A stretch of 64,000 nucleotides of DNA, taken from the NCBI GenBank assembly GCA_017456015.1, contig JAFTLL010000001.1, positions 58,516-122,515 on the forward strand. The letters are read 5' to 3'. The notes under the pieces are model-generated. The model was not told the origin of the DNA. It worked only from the letters and a program-made list of their open reading frames with translations, and did no database searches. Both the position numbers and the translations under genes were made by a program. The DNA is from Clostridia bacterium. Its GTDB lineage: Bacteria; Bacillota_A; Clostridia; Oscillospirales; Acutalibacteraceae. Shown here one piece after another: positions 27,261 through 36,383 of this stretch; the first letter of the stretch is position 1; each line of letters opens with the position of its first letter.

Positions 27261-28706
27261 ATGGAGCATATCAAAGGGAAAAGATGGTTTGGTCTTTGCT
27301 TTTTGTTCATTGTTACCGTGGGAATCGTCGGTTTTTCGGCTTGGCATTGTTTTTTTACCGCTCCACCGCGAATTTTGTTGAACGGTGTCGAGGAAGAAAC
27401 GCTGATTTTGGGCAATGCCTATATGGATAAGGGCGCTGTCGTAATGTCGGGTGCCGAAAGGTTGGATAAAGCACTTGAAATCATCGGTAGTGTAGACACC
27501 GGGCGCAGAGGTACCTACACGATTGAATATCGCCTACAATACCACGGCCAAACAATTTCGGCACAGCGCCGGGTTAAAGTGGTCGATGGTACACCGCCGA
27601 CAATGCAGCTCAATGGTGCTGACAGGATTACGGTTTCCTTAAAATCTATGTATCATGACCCCGGCGTAACCGTTTCCGACAATTTGGACGGGGATTTGTC
27701 TGACCGGGTGACCGTGACCGAAACGGCTACGGCAGAGAATATGTATACGCTGTTGTATTCGGTTTCGGATAACGACGGAAATACGACACAGCTGACACGC
27801 GAGTTGATTGTCAAGGATGTAGTCAAACCGGTCATTACCGTCAACGGCGAAAGTAAAATGGCTATAATAGAACAGGATAAATATTATGATAGCGGTGCAA
27901 CCGCCCGAGATGATGTAGATGGCAACCTGTCTGCCAAAATCACGGTATCGGGTGGGGTAGACACTTCCAGACTCGGTACCCACACAATAACCTATACTGT
28001 ACAAGACAGCAGTGGTAATACTGCAACGGCACAGCGGACGGTCACGGTCATTTCCAAGTCCGCGGCGCAGGCCAACAAGATTTTTCTGACCTTTGATGAT
28101 GGACCGAGCACCTCTGTGACGACTCGCATATTGGATATTTTAAAGAAAAATAATGTGAAAGCAACTTTCTTTATTTTGGATTACGGTGTGGCAAAAAAGC
28201 CGCTGATACAGCGAATGCTGAATGAAGGGCACACCATCGGTATTCACGGTTACAGCCATGATTTCGCAAAGATTTATGCGTCAGATGCCGCATTTATGGA
28301 TAACATTAATCGGCTGAATGATAAACTTGCAAGCGATTTTGGACATAGAACCAACTTAATTCGTTTTCCGGGCGGCAGTTCTAACACAGTGAGCCGAAAA
28401 TACGCCAAAGGGATTATGACACGGCTTTCAAAATTGGTTTCAGACAGTGGATATATCTATTACGATTGGAATATCAGTAGCAACGATGCAGTCAAAGGGA
28501 TGTCATCAAAACAGACCATATATTCAAGCGTAACCGAAAATTTGCGTTACAGCCGAAACAACATTGTTTTAATGCACGATACCGCGGCAAAAACGACAAC
28601 GGCCGACGCGCTGCAAGATATTATCAATTACGGAAAAAACCATGCGTATGTTTTTGAAGCTTTAACCGATGCTATTCCGCCTTATCATCACCGCATTCAA
28701 AACTAA
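27261..28706 (+). CDS. membrane-anchored polysaccharide deacetylase with Ig-like repeats
   Basis: A 481-residue extracytoplasmic enzyme. Residues 10-32 are an uncleaved signal anchor. Three Ig-like/DUF5011 repeats follow (about 38-265), each ending in a YTV/YSV(S/Q)D-type strand (for example NGESKMAIIEQDKYYDSGATA for the third, here abbreviated). The NodB domain (about 272-475) has all five motifs: TFDDGPS, the HGYSHD zinc histidines, RFPGGSSN, DWN and LMHDT. It probably removes acetyl groups from peptidoglycan or a surface polysaccharide. The ribosome binding site is a G-rich run before ATG 27261. Confidence 0.88.
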   Translation: MEHIKGKRWFGLCFLFIVTVGIVGFSAWHCFFTAPPRILLNGVEEETLILGNAYMDKGAVVMSGAERLDKALEIIGSVDTGRRGTYTIEYRLQYHGQTISAQRRVKVVDGTPPTMQLNGADRITVSLKSMYHDPGVTVSDNLDGDLSDRVTVTETATAENMYTLLYSVSDNDGNTTQLTRELIVKDVVKPVITVNGESKMAIIEQDKYYDSGATARDDVDGNLSAKITVSGGVDTSRLGTHTITYTVQDSSGNTATAQRTVTVISKSAAQANKIFLTFDDGPSTSVTTRILDILKKNNVKATFFILDYGVAKKPLIQRMLNEGHTIGIHGYSHDFAKIYASDAAFMDNINRLNDKLASDFGHRTNLIRFPGGSSNTVSRKYAKGIMTRLSKLVSDSGYIYYDWNISSNDAVKGMSSKQTIYSSVTENLRYSRNNIVLMHDTAAKTTTADALQDIINYGKNHAYVFEALTDAIPPYHHRIQN

Positions 28707-28714
28707 ATTCATAT

Positions 28715-28750
28715 TCAAAAAACCGGTATCCATAGATACCGGTTTTTTGA
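28715..28750. terminator. bidirectional terminator between deacetylase gene and recG
   Basis: A 16-bp perfect stem (28715-28730 with 28735-28750) with A-run and T-run inside the arms; it serves both convergent transcripts. Confidence 0.88.
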
Positions 28751-28754
28751 ATAA

Positions 28755-30752
28755 TTATAAACGATGCTTACAGGCATAGTGAAGTGCCGGATAGTCGGTA
28801 AGGTCGGGACTTTGCATAAGTAAGGTCTTGGCTTCGGCGGCTGTGGTGCGCAGTGTTTCCATATCGGCACAGAGATTGGCCAAACGAAACAGCGGCAGAC
28901 CGTGCTGGCGTGTGCCTAAAAAGTCGCCCGGACCGCGCAGCTTTAAGTCCTCATCTGAAATTTTAAAGCCGTCGGACACGGTGCGCATAATCTCCAAACG
29001 CTTGACCGTTTCGGGTGCAGTAGCATCCGAAACCAGTATACAGGTTGATTTTTGTGTGCCGCGGCCGATTCGGCCGCGAAGCTGATGCAGTTGCGCCAGC
29101 CCGAAGCGCTCGGCATTTTCAATGACCATGACAGAGGCATTGGGCACATCGATACCGATTTCAATTACGGTAGTCGCAATCAGCAAATCGGTTTCGCCCT
29201 TTAAAAAGCGGCGCATGGCGGCATCTTTATCCTTGGATTTCATTTTGCCGTGTAAAATATCCACCGTAAAATCCGAAAAGACACTGTTTTTCAGCTCTGC
29301 ATAATAGGATTCGGCAGAAATCAGCTGTTCAGAAGCACCGTCCTCCACCAGGGGACAGACAATATAGGCCTGTTGCCCTGCAACCAGGTGTTTTTTAATA
29401 AAATGATAAATGCGTTGGTGATAGCTCGAATTTACGACATAGGTTTCAATCGGTTGGCGACCCTTGGGTAGTGCACCAATGACGCTGATGTCCAAATCGC
29501 CGTAGAGAATTAACCCCAGCGTGCGCGGAATCGGTGTCGCGGAAAGCACCAGCGTGTGCGGGCGGTTGCCTTTGCTTGAAAGTGCAGCCCGTTGGGCAAC
29601 ACCGAAACGATGTTGTTCATCGGTTACCACCAGACCCAGTTTGCAAAAGGCAACATCCTCCTGTATCATGGCATGGGTGCCAATCAACAGGTCGGTATCG
29701 CTCGAAAGAAGTGCCTGCTTTATTTTGTTTTTTTCGCTTTTTTTGGTTGCACCGGTCAATAAGGAAATGCGAATGCCGGAGCCGCTAAAAAAGCGGCAGA
29801 AGGTATCGTAATGCTGTTCGGCCAAAATCTCGGTCGGTGCCATTACAGCCGCTTGGTATCCGTTTCGTACCAAGGCGTATATCAGCGCGGCACAGACTGC
29901 GGTTTTACCGCTGCCTACATCCCCTTGTATTAAACGGTGTAGCCGCTTACCGGATTGCATATCCTGTAAGCATTCCTGAATAACGGTTTGCTGTGCATCG
30001 GTCAAGGTGAAGGGGAGAAGTGCCGCAAAATCCGCGGAATAGTCTGCGGTGACTTTGATGGCCGTGGTTTGTTCAGTGTCGGCACTTTGCATCATAAGTG
30101 CCAGTTGAAATAAAAACAACTCGTCGAAGACCAGGCGCTTTCGCGCCTGATTTAATGCGGTGCAGTCGGCAGGGCGGTGAATATCTCGCATTGCCGTTTG
30201 CAGGTCACAAAGCTCGTGCTTTTTTCTTAAAAAGTCGGGCAAAAATTCATCTATCGGATAGGCGGCGAGAGCCGTCTGCACAATACCGGCAATGGTTTTC
30301 GAGGTCAATCCGCGCGTCGCAGGATATACCGGCAAAAATCCGGTAAAATCACCGGCATAAATTTCAGGGGAGGACATTTCCCGACCGACAAAATTCCCGT
30401 CTGCACGCCCATAGAAAAGGTATTCCGTATCCGGTTTTAAGGCATTTGCGGTATATTTTGCATTGAAAAGCGTGACAGCCATATCGCTTGTGCCATCGGT
30501 CACAGTGAATTTAAAAAGGGTAAGATTTTTGCGAATATAGTACTCCCGTACCGGCGAACAGAGCCGCGCTTTAATTGCACAGGGTGTGTCAAAGGGCGCT
30601 TCGCTGATGCACAGCGGCGCAGACAAATCAATATAGGTGCGGGGGAAATAATGCAAAAGAGCGTTAAGGTCCGGCACGCCCAGCTGCCGAAACAGCTGGG
30701 CGCGCTTCTCGCCAACGCCCTTTACATATTGTATATCTGTATTGTTAATCAT
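28755..30752 (-). CDS. recG: ATP-dependent DNA helicase RecG
   Basis: A 665-residue branch-migration helicase that rescues stalled forks. The start ATG 30752 gives MINNTDIQYVKGVGEKRA, the usual helix-hairpin start. The wedge/OB domain lies within about 60-200. Helicase motifs are GDVGSGKTAVCAAL, APTEILAEQHYDTF, VTDEQHRFGV, LSATPIPRT and QLRGRIGRG. It starts 4 bases after the fakA stop, the conserved Firmicutes order. Confidence 0.95.
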   Translation of the reverse strand: MINNTDIQYVKGVGEKRAQLFRQLGVPDLNALLHYFPRTYIDLSAPLCISEAPFDTPCAIKARLCSPVREYYIRKNLTLFKFTVTDGTSDMAVTLFNAKYTANALKPDTEYLFYGRADGNFVGREMSSPEIYAGDFTGFLPVYPATRGLTSKTIAGIVQTALAAYPIDEFLPDFLRKKHELCDLQTAMRDIHRPADCTALNQARKRLVFDELFLFQLALMMQSADTEQTTAIKVTADYSADFAALLPFTLTDAQQTVIQECLQDMQSGKRLHRLIQGDVGSGKTAVCAALIYALVRNGYQAAVMAPTEILAEQHYDTFCRFFSGSGIRISLLTGATKKSEKNKIKQALLSSDTDLLIGTHAMIQEDVAFCKLGLVVTDEQHRFGVAQRAALSSKGNRPHTLVLSATPIPRTLGLILYGDLDISVIGALPKGRQPIETYVVNSSYHQRIYHFIKKHLVAGQQAYIVCPLVEDGASEQLISAESYYAELKNSVFSDFTVDILHGKMKSKDKDAAMRRFLKGETDLLIATTVIEIGIDVPNASVMVIENAERFGLAQLHQLRGRIGRGTQKSTCILVSDATAPETVKRLEIMRTVSDGFKISDEDLKLRGPGDFLGTRQHGLPLFRLANLCADMETLRTTAAEAKTLLMQSPDLTDYPALHYACKHRL

Positions 30753-30756
30753 AAAA

Positions 30757-32421
30757 TTATTCAACCGAAATGATGAAATAATATACCGGCTGACCGCCGT
30801 TGACCAAAGAAATTTCAATATCGGCACTCACTTTGGCCTGTACGGCAGCTTGGATTTCCTGTGCCTGCTCATCGGTTACATCTTCACCGTAAATCAAGGT
30901 GATAAAAGCGGTGGATTTTCCGGTAAGGCTCTTGGTCAGTTTGGTTACGGCATGTTTAAGATCTTTATCCGTAAAGGTGATTTTGCCGTTTGCCAACGCC
31001 AAAAGGTCGCCCTCTTTGATTTCTTTGCCGTCAAAATTAGAGTTGCGCGCGGCAAAGGTGACTTGACCGGTTTGTACTTTGGCATAAGCGTCTTGCATGG
31101 CAATCGCGTTTTCATCCGGTGAGAGGTCGGGGTCAAAGGCCAGCATGGCCGAAATACCCTGCGGTATGGTGCGGGTCGGCAATACGATTACGGTGCGAGA
31201 ACTTAACGGAATCGCCTGCTCGGCCGCCATAATGATATTTTTGTTGTTCGGCAGAACAAATACGGTTTTTGCCGGTGTAGCCTCCACAGCACGCAGGATG
31301 TCATTTGTGCTGGGGTTCATGGTTTGGCCGCCGCTGACAACGTTGTCAACACAAAGGTCTTTAAAAAGGGCTTCCAATCCTTCTCCTGCACAGACCGCAA
31401 CAAAACCGTAGTCATTTTCCGGCTCTACGCTTTCAATTTCAGCCGCAGCCTTAGGCTTTGGCTTTTTCGTGCCACCGTCGGAATTGTGTTTCGCGCGCTC
31501 ATGCTGGTCGCGCATATTTTCGATTTTCATATTGATGAGCTGACCGAAGGTCAAGCCCTTTTCGATTGCTTTGCCCGGATGGTCGGTGTGTACATGTACT
31601 TTAATGATTTCCTCATCATCTACAACAACCACACAGTCACCGATGGTTTCGAGATAGGCACGCAACACCTTGGGGTCGCTTTCATCCGCACGCTTTACAA
31701 TAAATTCGGTGCAATAGGTAAAGGTGATTTCCTCATCCATTTCGGCGGCCGCATTGCGGTTTTCCGCTACGGTAGGTGCCGCCTCGCCTTCTGCGGTTGC
31801 AGAGGCAATAACCTCACCGGTTTTGAAAACAGAATACATACCTTCCAGAATGACAACGAAACCGGCACCGCCGGCATCGACTACGCCTGCTTTTTTCAAT
31901 ACGGGTAAAAGCTCAGGGGTAGTGGCCAACGCGGCCTTTGCACCCTCTAAAATAGCTTCAAAAACGCCCAAGGCATCTTTATCGTCATCCAGCGCCTTCT
32001 GTGCATATTCCGAGGCAATTCGGGCAACGGTCAGAATGGTGCCCTCGGTCGGTTTCATAACGGCCTTGTAAGCGGCGTCAACACCGGCCTTCATTGCATC
32101 GCATAAACCCTGCGCATCTACTTCTGATTTACCGGTCAATCCCTTGGCAAAACCGCGGAACAAAAGAGACAAAATAACGCCGGAATTTCCGCGCGCGCCC
32201 CGAAGTAAGGCCGAAGCGTTGGCAGAGGCAATTTGGGCTGCCGTTTGGTTTGCAAGGGAAATGATTTCCTTTGCAGCGTTGTTGATGGTCATACTCATGT
32301 TGGTGCCGGTGTCCCCGTCAGGAACAGGGAACACGTTCAGTTCATCAATGCGTTGGCGCTGATTGGTGATATTATTAGCACCGGATATAATTGCGTCACG
32401 CAACAAATTTCCATTAAACAA
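30757..32421 (-). CDS. fakA: fatty acid kinase, DAK/YloV type
   Basis: A 554-residue kinase that phosphorylates a fatty acid bound to a DegV/FakB partner, feeding phospholipid synthesis. The N-terminal DhaL domain carries DELNVFPVPDGDTGTNM (ATP/Mg loop) and RGARGNSGVILS. The middle and C-terminal DAK1-like domains follow. The start codon is TTG at 32421 (MFNGNLLRDA ...), supported by GGAG 10 bases upstream; there is no ATG before the catalytic loop. Three DegV-type partners are encoded at 56088-59519. Confidence 0.92.
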   Translation of the reverse strand: MFNGNLLRDAIISGANNITNQRQRIDELNVFPVPDGDTGTNMSMTINNAAKEIISLANQTAAQIASANASALLRGARGNSGVILSLLFRGFAKGLTGKSEVDAQGLCDAMKAGVDAAYKAVMKPTEGTILTVARIASEYAQKALDDDKDALGVFEAILEGAKAALATTPELLPVLKKAGVVDAGGAGFVVILEGMYSVFKTGEVIASATAEGEAAPTVAENRNAAAEMDEEITFTYCTEFIVKRADESDPKVLRAYLETIGDCVVVVDDEEIIKVHVHTDHPGKAIEKGLTFGQLINMKIENMRDQHERAKHNSDGGTKKPKPKAAAEIESVEPENDYGFVAVCAGEGLEALFKDLCVDNVVSGGQTMNPSTNDILRAVEATPAKTVFVLPNNKNIIMAAEQAIPLSSRTVIVLPTRTIPQGISAMLAFDPDLSPDENAIAMQDAYAKVQTGQVTFAARNSNFDGKEIKEGDLLALANGKITFTDKDLKHAVTKLTKSLTGKSTAFITLIYGEDVTDEQAQEIQAAVQAKVSADIEISLVNGGQPVYYFIISVE

Positions 32422-32456
32422 AGTCTACAACTCCTGTCACTGTTGGCTTTCGCTGA

Positions 32457-32804
32457 TTATTCTTTAATACCGGCGACCTTAACAATTACCTTATCCACAG
32501 TAATGCCGGTGGCCTCGAAAACAGTATATTTGATTTTATTGATAATGCTTTTGGCTATGGCGTTGATGTTCATCCCGTAAACCACCATAATGCGCAACTC
32601 AACGATGATGTGGTCAATATCACCGCGCACCTCAATACCACTATCCACAGCCTCTTTGCGGCTGAAAATATGCAAAAGTTTTTGTTTTTTGCTTGGAACC
32701 ATGCCTGCCACACCATAGCAGGAGCTCACGGCTTTGCCGATAATTTTTGCAAAATACTCGTTGCTGACATTAATCTGACCCAGTCGGTTTACATAAGCTA
32801 TCAT
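32457..32804 (-). CDS. Asp23/Gls24 family envelope stress protein (YloU type)
   Basis: A 115-residue protein with the family blocks ISNEYFAKIIGKAVSSCYGV and VELRIMVVYGMNINAIA. It sits directly before fakA, as in many Firmicutes. Family members are abundant, membrane-associated and stress-linked. The start has GGAGG upstream; 23 bases separate it from the lipoprotein gene. Confidence 0.9.
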   Translation of the reverse strand: MIAYVNRLGQINVSNEYFAKIIGKAVSSCYGVAGMVPSKKQKLLHIFSRKEAVDSGIEVRGDIDHIIVELRIMVVYGMNINAIAKSIINKIKYTVFEATGITVDKVIVKVAGIKE

Positions 32805-32827
32805 TCAAAATTCCTCCTAAATCCTAT

Positions 32828-34399
32828 TTATTTAAATGTGGCATTTTCTATATTATAAAAAACATCACTGATTGTAGTGTAAGGCGCAGTGTCGAAATCT
32901 GAGGCATAAATACAGATACCGCTTCTAAAACAAACCGGTATTACCGGCATAGAGGCGTTGAAAATCGTTACCACATCAAAAATCGAAGTCTGTTGGTTTT
33001 TGTATTCGGCAATGGCCTGTGATAAATTTTTTGATACCGGTTCGGTGGAAACGGGAGCGCTTTGGGTTAAATCGGCGCTCGTAACGCCGAAAGCAATGGA
33101 ACCGCCCGGCGTGGCAAATGACGAAATATCCATATTCTGTGCAATTTGCACTTCGGATAAAAAGAGTTGAAAATTGCCGGCGGCCAGTCGCTCGGTAAAT
33201 TGCGCAAAGGGGACAACCTCAACACGCAAGGCGATACCAACTTTTTTCAACTGGGTTTTCAGTTGTTCAGCCACGGCAACACGCGCTGTATCAGAAGAAG
33301 GGCAGAGAAGGGAAAAGGAGAGCCGTTTACCCGACTTGTTTACAAAATACCCCTCTGCATCTTTACTATTATAACCTGTTTCTTCCAAATTGGCAAGAAC
33401 AACATCAATATTTTCTTCATCTTCTATGTATTGATATCCTTCGGCCGCTTTCCATTGTGGGTGAAAAGGGCTTTTTGCAATCACAGCATCGGAGTGAAAG
33501 GCGGTATTGACGAGTGCTGTGCGATTCAAAGCGGCGGATAATGTGCATCGAATCTGTGCATCTGCCAGTAAAGCATTGGTTTGGTTCATACCGATATAGA
33601 CCAATTTGTTTAATGCAACCGAGTAGCTTTTGCCGTTCAGTTTTGGAATGGTATCGTCTGATAAGTCGGAATAATAGTAGTCAATCGCACCAACCTCCAA
33701 AAAATGGTTGGCGGCCACGTTGTCCGGCGCATCGGCCAGTGAGATATTTTGAATGTTAACTTTTCCGTTGTGATAATCGGCGTTGGCCGTTAGTTTCTCT
33801 TGGCCATATTGATAAATGTAGCGTCCGCAACCAACCGGCGGCATTAAAATATTATCGGCATTTTTAATTGTGTCGCTCTTGGCCTGTATAATCGGAAAAT
33901 CGAGAAAATGAACAAAATTGATGTCGGGCGCACTCAGTGAAAAGCGAAGCGTTTTGCTGCTTTCGGCCGAGCAAATTACCGATGCGAAAGCGTCTTTATA
34001 TTGCGGCAGATTCTTTGCCAGTGCAAAGGAATAGAGCACATCGTCGGCAGACAATGTCGCACCGTTGGAGAATTTTGCAGCTTTTAAGGTTACCGTAACT
34101 TCGGATGCGGTGGATTTCACTTCGTCCGCCAAACAGTTTTGTACGGTAAAGTTTTCATCCAGTTTAATCAGCGGGTCGTAGAGTAAATCGCAAAGCTCTT
34201 GGTTGTACTTGGTGCCGCAGGTATAGGGATTTAGCGTATCGGCCTGACAGTATAATAGTGTAATATCCCGCACATTGATTTTGGTTTCAGTGTGGGAGTT
34301 GTTATCCTTCGGTTGGGTTTCATCGCCCTGTTGCTTGCAACTGCAACAAAGGAAAAGTATGCAAAAAACCATTAGAAGAGAAAGCAATTTTTTATGCAT
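32828..34399 (-). CDS. ABC transporter solute-binding lipoprotein (family 5, peptide type)
   Basis: A 523-residue extracytoplasmic protein of the DppA/OppA family. The lipoprotein signal starts at ATG 34399 (MHKKLLSLLM) with lipobox CCSC near residue 20. The early region LCDLLYDPLIKLDENF and LSADDVLYSFALAK are diagnostic. No permease or ATPase gene accompanies it here. The start overlaps the ymdB stop by 8 bases, so it is translated from the ymdB transcript. Confidence 0.85.
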   Translation of the reverse strand: MHKKLLSLLMVFCILFLCCSCKQQGDETQPKDNNSHTETKINVRDITLLYCQADTLNPYTCGTKYNQELCDLLYDPLIKLDENFTVQNCLADEVKSTASEVTVTLKAAKFSNGATLSADDVLYSFALAKNLPQYKDAFASVICSAESSKTLRFSLSAPDINFVHFLDFPIIQAKSDTIKNADNILMPPVGCGRYIYQYGQEKLTANADYHNGKVNIQNISLADAPDNVAANHFLEVGAIDYYYSDLSDDTIPKLNGKSYSVALNKLVYIGMNQTNALLADAQIRCTLSAALNRTALVNTAFHSDAVIAKSPFHPQWKAAEGYQYIEDEENIDVVLANLEETGYNSKDAEGYFVNKSGKRLSFSLLCPSSDTARVAVAEQLKTQLKKVGIALRVEVVPFAQFTERLAAGNFQLFLSEVQIAQNMDISSFATPGGSIAFGVTSADLTQSAPVSTEPVSKNLSQAIAEYKNQQTSIFDVVTIFNASMPVIPVCFRSGICIYASDFDTAPYTTISDVFYNIENATFK

Positions 34400-35186
34400 C
34401 GCGGTTTCGCTCCTTGGCATAAATATATTCGGCAGAATGGCATCGCCCGTCCCTTTTATCTATATCAAAAATACAGCCGCTGACGGCCGCAGGCCCGACA
34501 GCGCTTTGAAAGCGAGTGGGGCGCATGGTGGTAAACCGTTCTACAATAATTTCCGGAGCAACCCCTAATACAGAGTGAACAGTACCGCACATACCCAGGT
34601 CGGTAATATAACCGGTTCCCTGGGGTAGTACCTGTGCGTCTGCCGTGGCTACATGGGTGTGCGTGCCGAATATGGCCGAAATCTGTCCGTCCAGATAAAA
34701 ACCCATGGCGCGTTTTTCACTGGTTGCTTCGGCGTGTAGGTCAACCAAAATGATATCAGCACCTTGTTTTTTCGCTTTGGCAATACAATCATCTACCATA
34801 GCAAAAGGGGAGGTGAAGGCATCGGTATAAACCGCACCGGCGAGGTTAATTACACCCACACGGCAATAGCCGAAATCCAAAACGCAAATCCCATGCCCGG
34901 GTGCGCTTGCAGGATAATTGGCCGGGCGCAATAAGCGTTCGTTTTCCTCCAACATCGGGTAGATTTCCTGGCGGCGTAGGGTGTGGTTTCCGCCGGTAAT
35001 CACATCCACACCGCTGTCAAATAAGTGTGCAGCGCTGTGGGGCAAAATTCCGTTCCCTTCGGCGGAATTTTCGCCGTTGGCAATCACCATATCTATATTA
35101 TACTGTTTTTTCATTTCGGGCAGTAATGTACGGACTGCAAGGCAACCCGCATTTCCGTAAACATCACCCAAACATAAAATTTTCAA
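34392..35186 (-). CDS. ymdB: YmdB family metallophosphoesterase (2',3'-cyclic nucleotide phosphodiesterase type)
   Basis: A 264-residue protein starting with KILCLGDVYGNAG (metal Asp), then ANGENSAEGNG, GGNHTLR and FGTHTHVATAD. In place of ATG it has a TTG start at 35186, with GGTGAT upstream; the frame is open far upstream but that stretch is hydrophobic and unlike YmdB. The usual first codon in the family lies exactly here. Members regulate biofilm or motility decisions through phosphodiesterase activity. Confidence 0.88.
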   Translation of the reverse strand: MKILCLGDVYGNAGCLAVRTLLPEMKKQYNIDMVIANGENSAEGNGILPHSAAHLFDSGVDVITGGNHTLRRQEIYPMLEENERLLRPANYPASAPGHGICVLDFGYCRVGVINLAGAVYTDAFTSPFAMVDDCIAKAKKQGADIILVDLHAEATSEKRAMGFYLDGQISAIFGTHTHVATADAQVLPQGTGYITDLGMCGTVHSVLGVAPEIIVERFTTMRPTRFQSAVGPAAVSGCIFDIDKRDGRCHSAEYIYAKERNRDA

Positions 35187-35202
35187 ATATATCACCAAGA
35201 TA

Positions 35203-35231
35203 ATAATACACCACCACACGCCAAATATCAA
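35203..35231 (-). promoter_or_regulatory. predicted promoter of the ymdB run
   Basis: On the minus strand TTGATA (35226-35231), 17 bp, TATTAT (35203-35208), giving a leader of only about 10 bases before the TTG start. Confidence 0.5.
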
Positions 35232-35340
35232 CCGCAATTTAAAATATAGGTTGACAAATCTTTCCCGCAAGGTTAAAATAATAACCGTGGTTTGACTTTT
35301 AAATCGTAAAAAATCCACTAAATAAAAAAAGAAAAATTTT

Positions 35341-35383
35341 CGGGGTGTGGCGCAGTTGGTAGCGCGCGACATTTGGGAGCAAG
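35341..35383 (+). pseudogene. 5' half of a disrupted tRNA-Pro(TGG)
   Basis: Bases 35341-35378 read as tRNA-Pro positions 1-38: acceptor CGGGGTG, D-arm GCGCAGTTGGTAGCGC, anticodon loop TTTGGGA. The next five bases (GCAAG) match the right-hand half at 47160-47164 but do not pair with the local 5' anticodon stem (CGACA), and no T-arm follows. Its acceptor strand pairs fully with CACTCCG at 47187-47193, 11.8 kb away, so the two halves come from one gene. Confidence 0.85.
35372..35383 (+). repeat. left attachment core (attL)
   Basis: TTTGGGAGCAAG, identical to 47153-47164; the flanking bases differ on both sides. Confidence 0.75.
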
Positions 35384-35460
35384 TGGCTGATTTTTGGCCC
35401 TATCCTCGTAAACCCGCATAAACACTGGGCTTTTCACACTTTTAAATGGTCAAAAAATCA

Positions 35461-35515
35461 TTTTGACCAACTATTTGACCACTTATGGAAAAGGTCACTT
35501 TTGACCACTTATTTT
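35461..35515 (+). repeat. left arm-type repeat cluster, first group
   Basis: Copies of TTTTGACCAMYTAT start at 35461, 35473 (paired, GACC cores 12 bp apart) and 35499. An inverted copy (GGTCAAAA, 35446-35453) faces the first. The same paired arrangement recurs at 35695-35723 and 47006-47029. Confidence 0.7.
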
Positions 35516-35523
35516 ACATATTT

Positions 35524-35599
35524 CGAGGTGTAGCTCACCTGGTAGAGCGCTAGATTTGGGTTCTAGAGGCACGGAGTTCGAGTCTCCGCACTTCGACCA
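35524..35599 (+). tRNA. tRNA-Pro (anticodon TGG), carried by the island
   Basis: A complete 76-nt cloverleaf: acceptor CGAGGTG/CACTTCG, D-arm GCTC/GAGC with GG in the loop, anticodon stem CTAGA/TCTAG, loop TTTGGGT, T-stem CGGAG/CTCCG with TTCGAGT loop, discriminator A and encoded CCA. It differs in sequence from the split host tRNA-Pro (acceptor, anticodon stem, T-arm), so it is not a restored copy of that gene. It has the same decoding ability. Confidence 0.96.
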
Positions 35600-35601
35600 C
35601 G

Positions 35602-35647
35602 AAAATGACCGAAAATGAAGGTTTATCCTCCACTTTCGGTCATTTTT
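35602..35647 (+). terminator. terminator of the island tRNA-Pro
   Basis: A 13-bp stem (35602-35614 with 35634-35646) and T-run, beginning three bases after the tRNA. Confidence 0.8.
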
Positions 35648-35694
35648 GTTGCTATTTTTAGAGTTTTGCCTCCACTTTCACGAAAACCGGAGAA

Positions 35695-35723
35695 TTTTGA
35701 CCAACTATCTGACCACTTATTTT
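35695..35723 (+). repeat. left arm-type repeat, second group
   Basis: TTTTGACCAACTAT at 35695-35708 followed by ATCTGACCACTTATTTT at 35707-35723, GACC cores 12 bp apart. A single further copy (TCTGACCACTTAC) lies at 35914-35926. The remaining bases from 35648 to 36028 hold no gene that I can support. Confidence 0.7.
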
Positions 35724-36028
35724 CGCCCTAAAATCGCTCGATTTTCACTGCTGATGATCACCCCAAACTAACAAATAGATTGCAGGTTCGACCTCGAAGG
35801 TAATTTTATAGGTTCGAGCGATTTTTGAGCATAATTCAGATCAAATTTCCATCAAAATCTTTCCCGCAACCCATATTCTAATTTCCAAGCTTGCCAAAAT
35901 CTCATACGGACTTTCTGACCACTTACAGTTCAAAAACCACCCATTTTAACCCCCTCAAACCCGCATTCCACCGTCCCAAAATCCTCACCGCCCTTGTAGT
36001 CTCAGGTTCGAGTTCTATCGCTTTAACT

Positions 36029-36070
36029 AATAAAACCCATTGAAATCATTCGACTTCAATGGGTTTTATT
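36029..36070 (-). terminator. terminator of the DUF6809-like gene
   Basis: A 16-bp stem (36029-36044 with 36055-36070) with T-rich outer arm on the minus strand, 22 bases after the stop codon. Confidence 0.75.
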
Positions 36071-36092
36071 ATATTGTTCTTAATTCCCAGAA

Positions 36093-36383
36093 TTATATTT
36101 CTTCAACCGCTTCCAATCCCTGCATTACTTCCACCATTATGCGAGTGGCGAGGATAAATCCCGAACTGAATGCCTCACGCTCGGTAATGCAGGAAAGTTC
36201 ATTGGTGCTGTCCTTGAACTTTTCAAAGGTTTCTTTTTGTTTCTCTGTAAGTCCCAAGTTCAGTTCATCCTCATTTTTGCATATCAGCTTGACGAGTTTG
36301 TCCACCCTCGTTCCTCGCTTGATATACCTTTCGTGCGGACTGATGTTGCCATAGTATAAATCTTCAAGTGTTGTCATATGCAT
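36093..36383 (-). CDS. small conserved hypothetical protein, DUF6809-like
   Basis: A 96-residue protein from ATG 36383 (a second ATG at 36377 is also possible) behind AAGGAG. It starts MHMTTLEDLYYGNISPHER and is helical and acidic, ending in MVEVMQGLEAVEEI. The start and the end (GFxLATRIMVEVM) recall a family common on integrative elements of Clostridia that I know as DUF6809; the label is from memory. No function is known. It is the only protein gene on the left shoulder of the island. Confidence 0.6.
   Translation of the reverse strand: MHMTTLEDLYYGNISPHERYIKRGTRVDKLVKLICKNEDELNLGLTEKQKETFEKFKDSTNELSCITEREAFSSGFILATRIMVEVMQGLEAVEEI

Noticed and set aside
35187..35372. Longer YmdB protein starting at 35372
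   Set aside because: The extra 62 residues are hydrophobic, unlike the family, and cross the 5' tRNA half.
35341..35383. A functional tRNA at the left junction
   Set aside because: No T-arm or 3' acceptor follows and the anticodon stem does not pair.
35446..35515. CRISPR-like array made by the GACC repeats
   Set aside because: Repeats are short, 12 bp apart in pairs, without uniform spacers; no cas gene is near.
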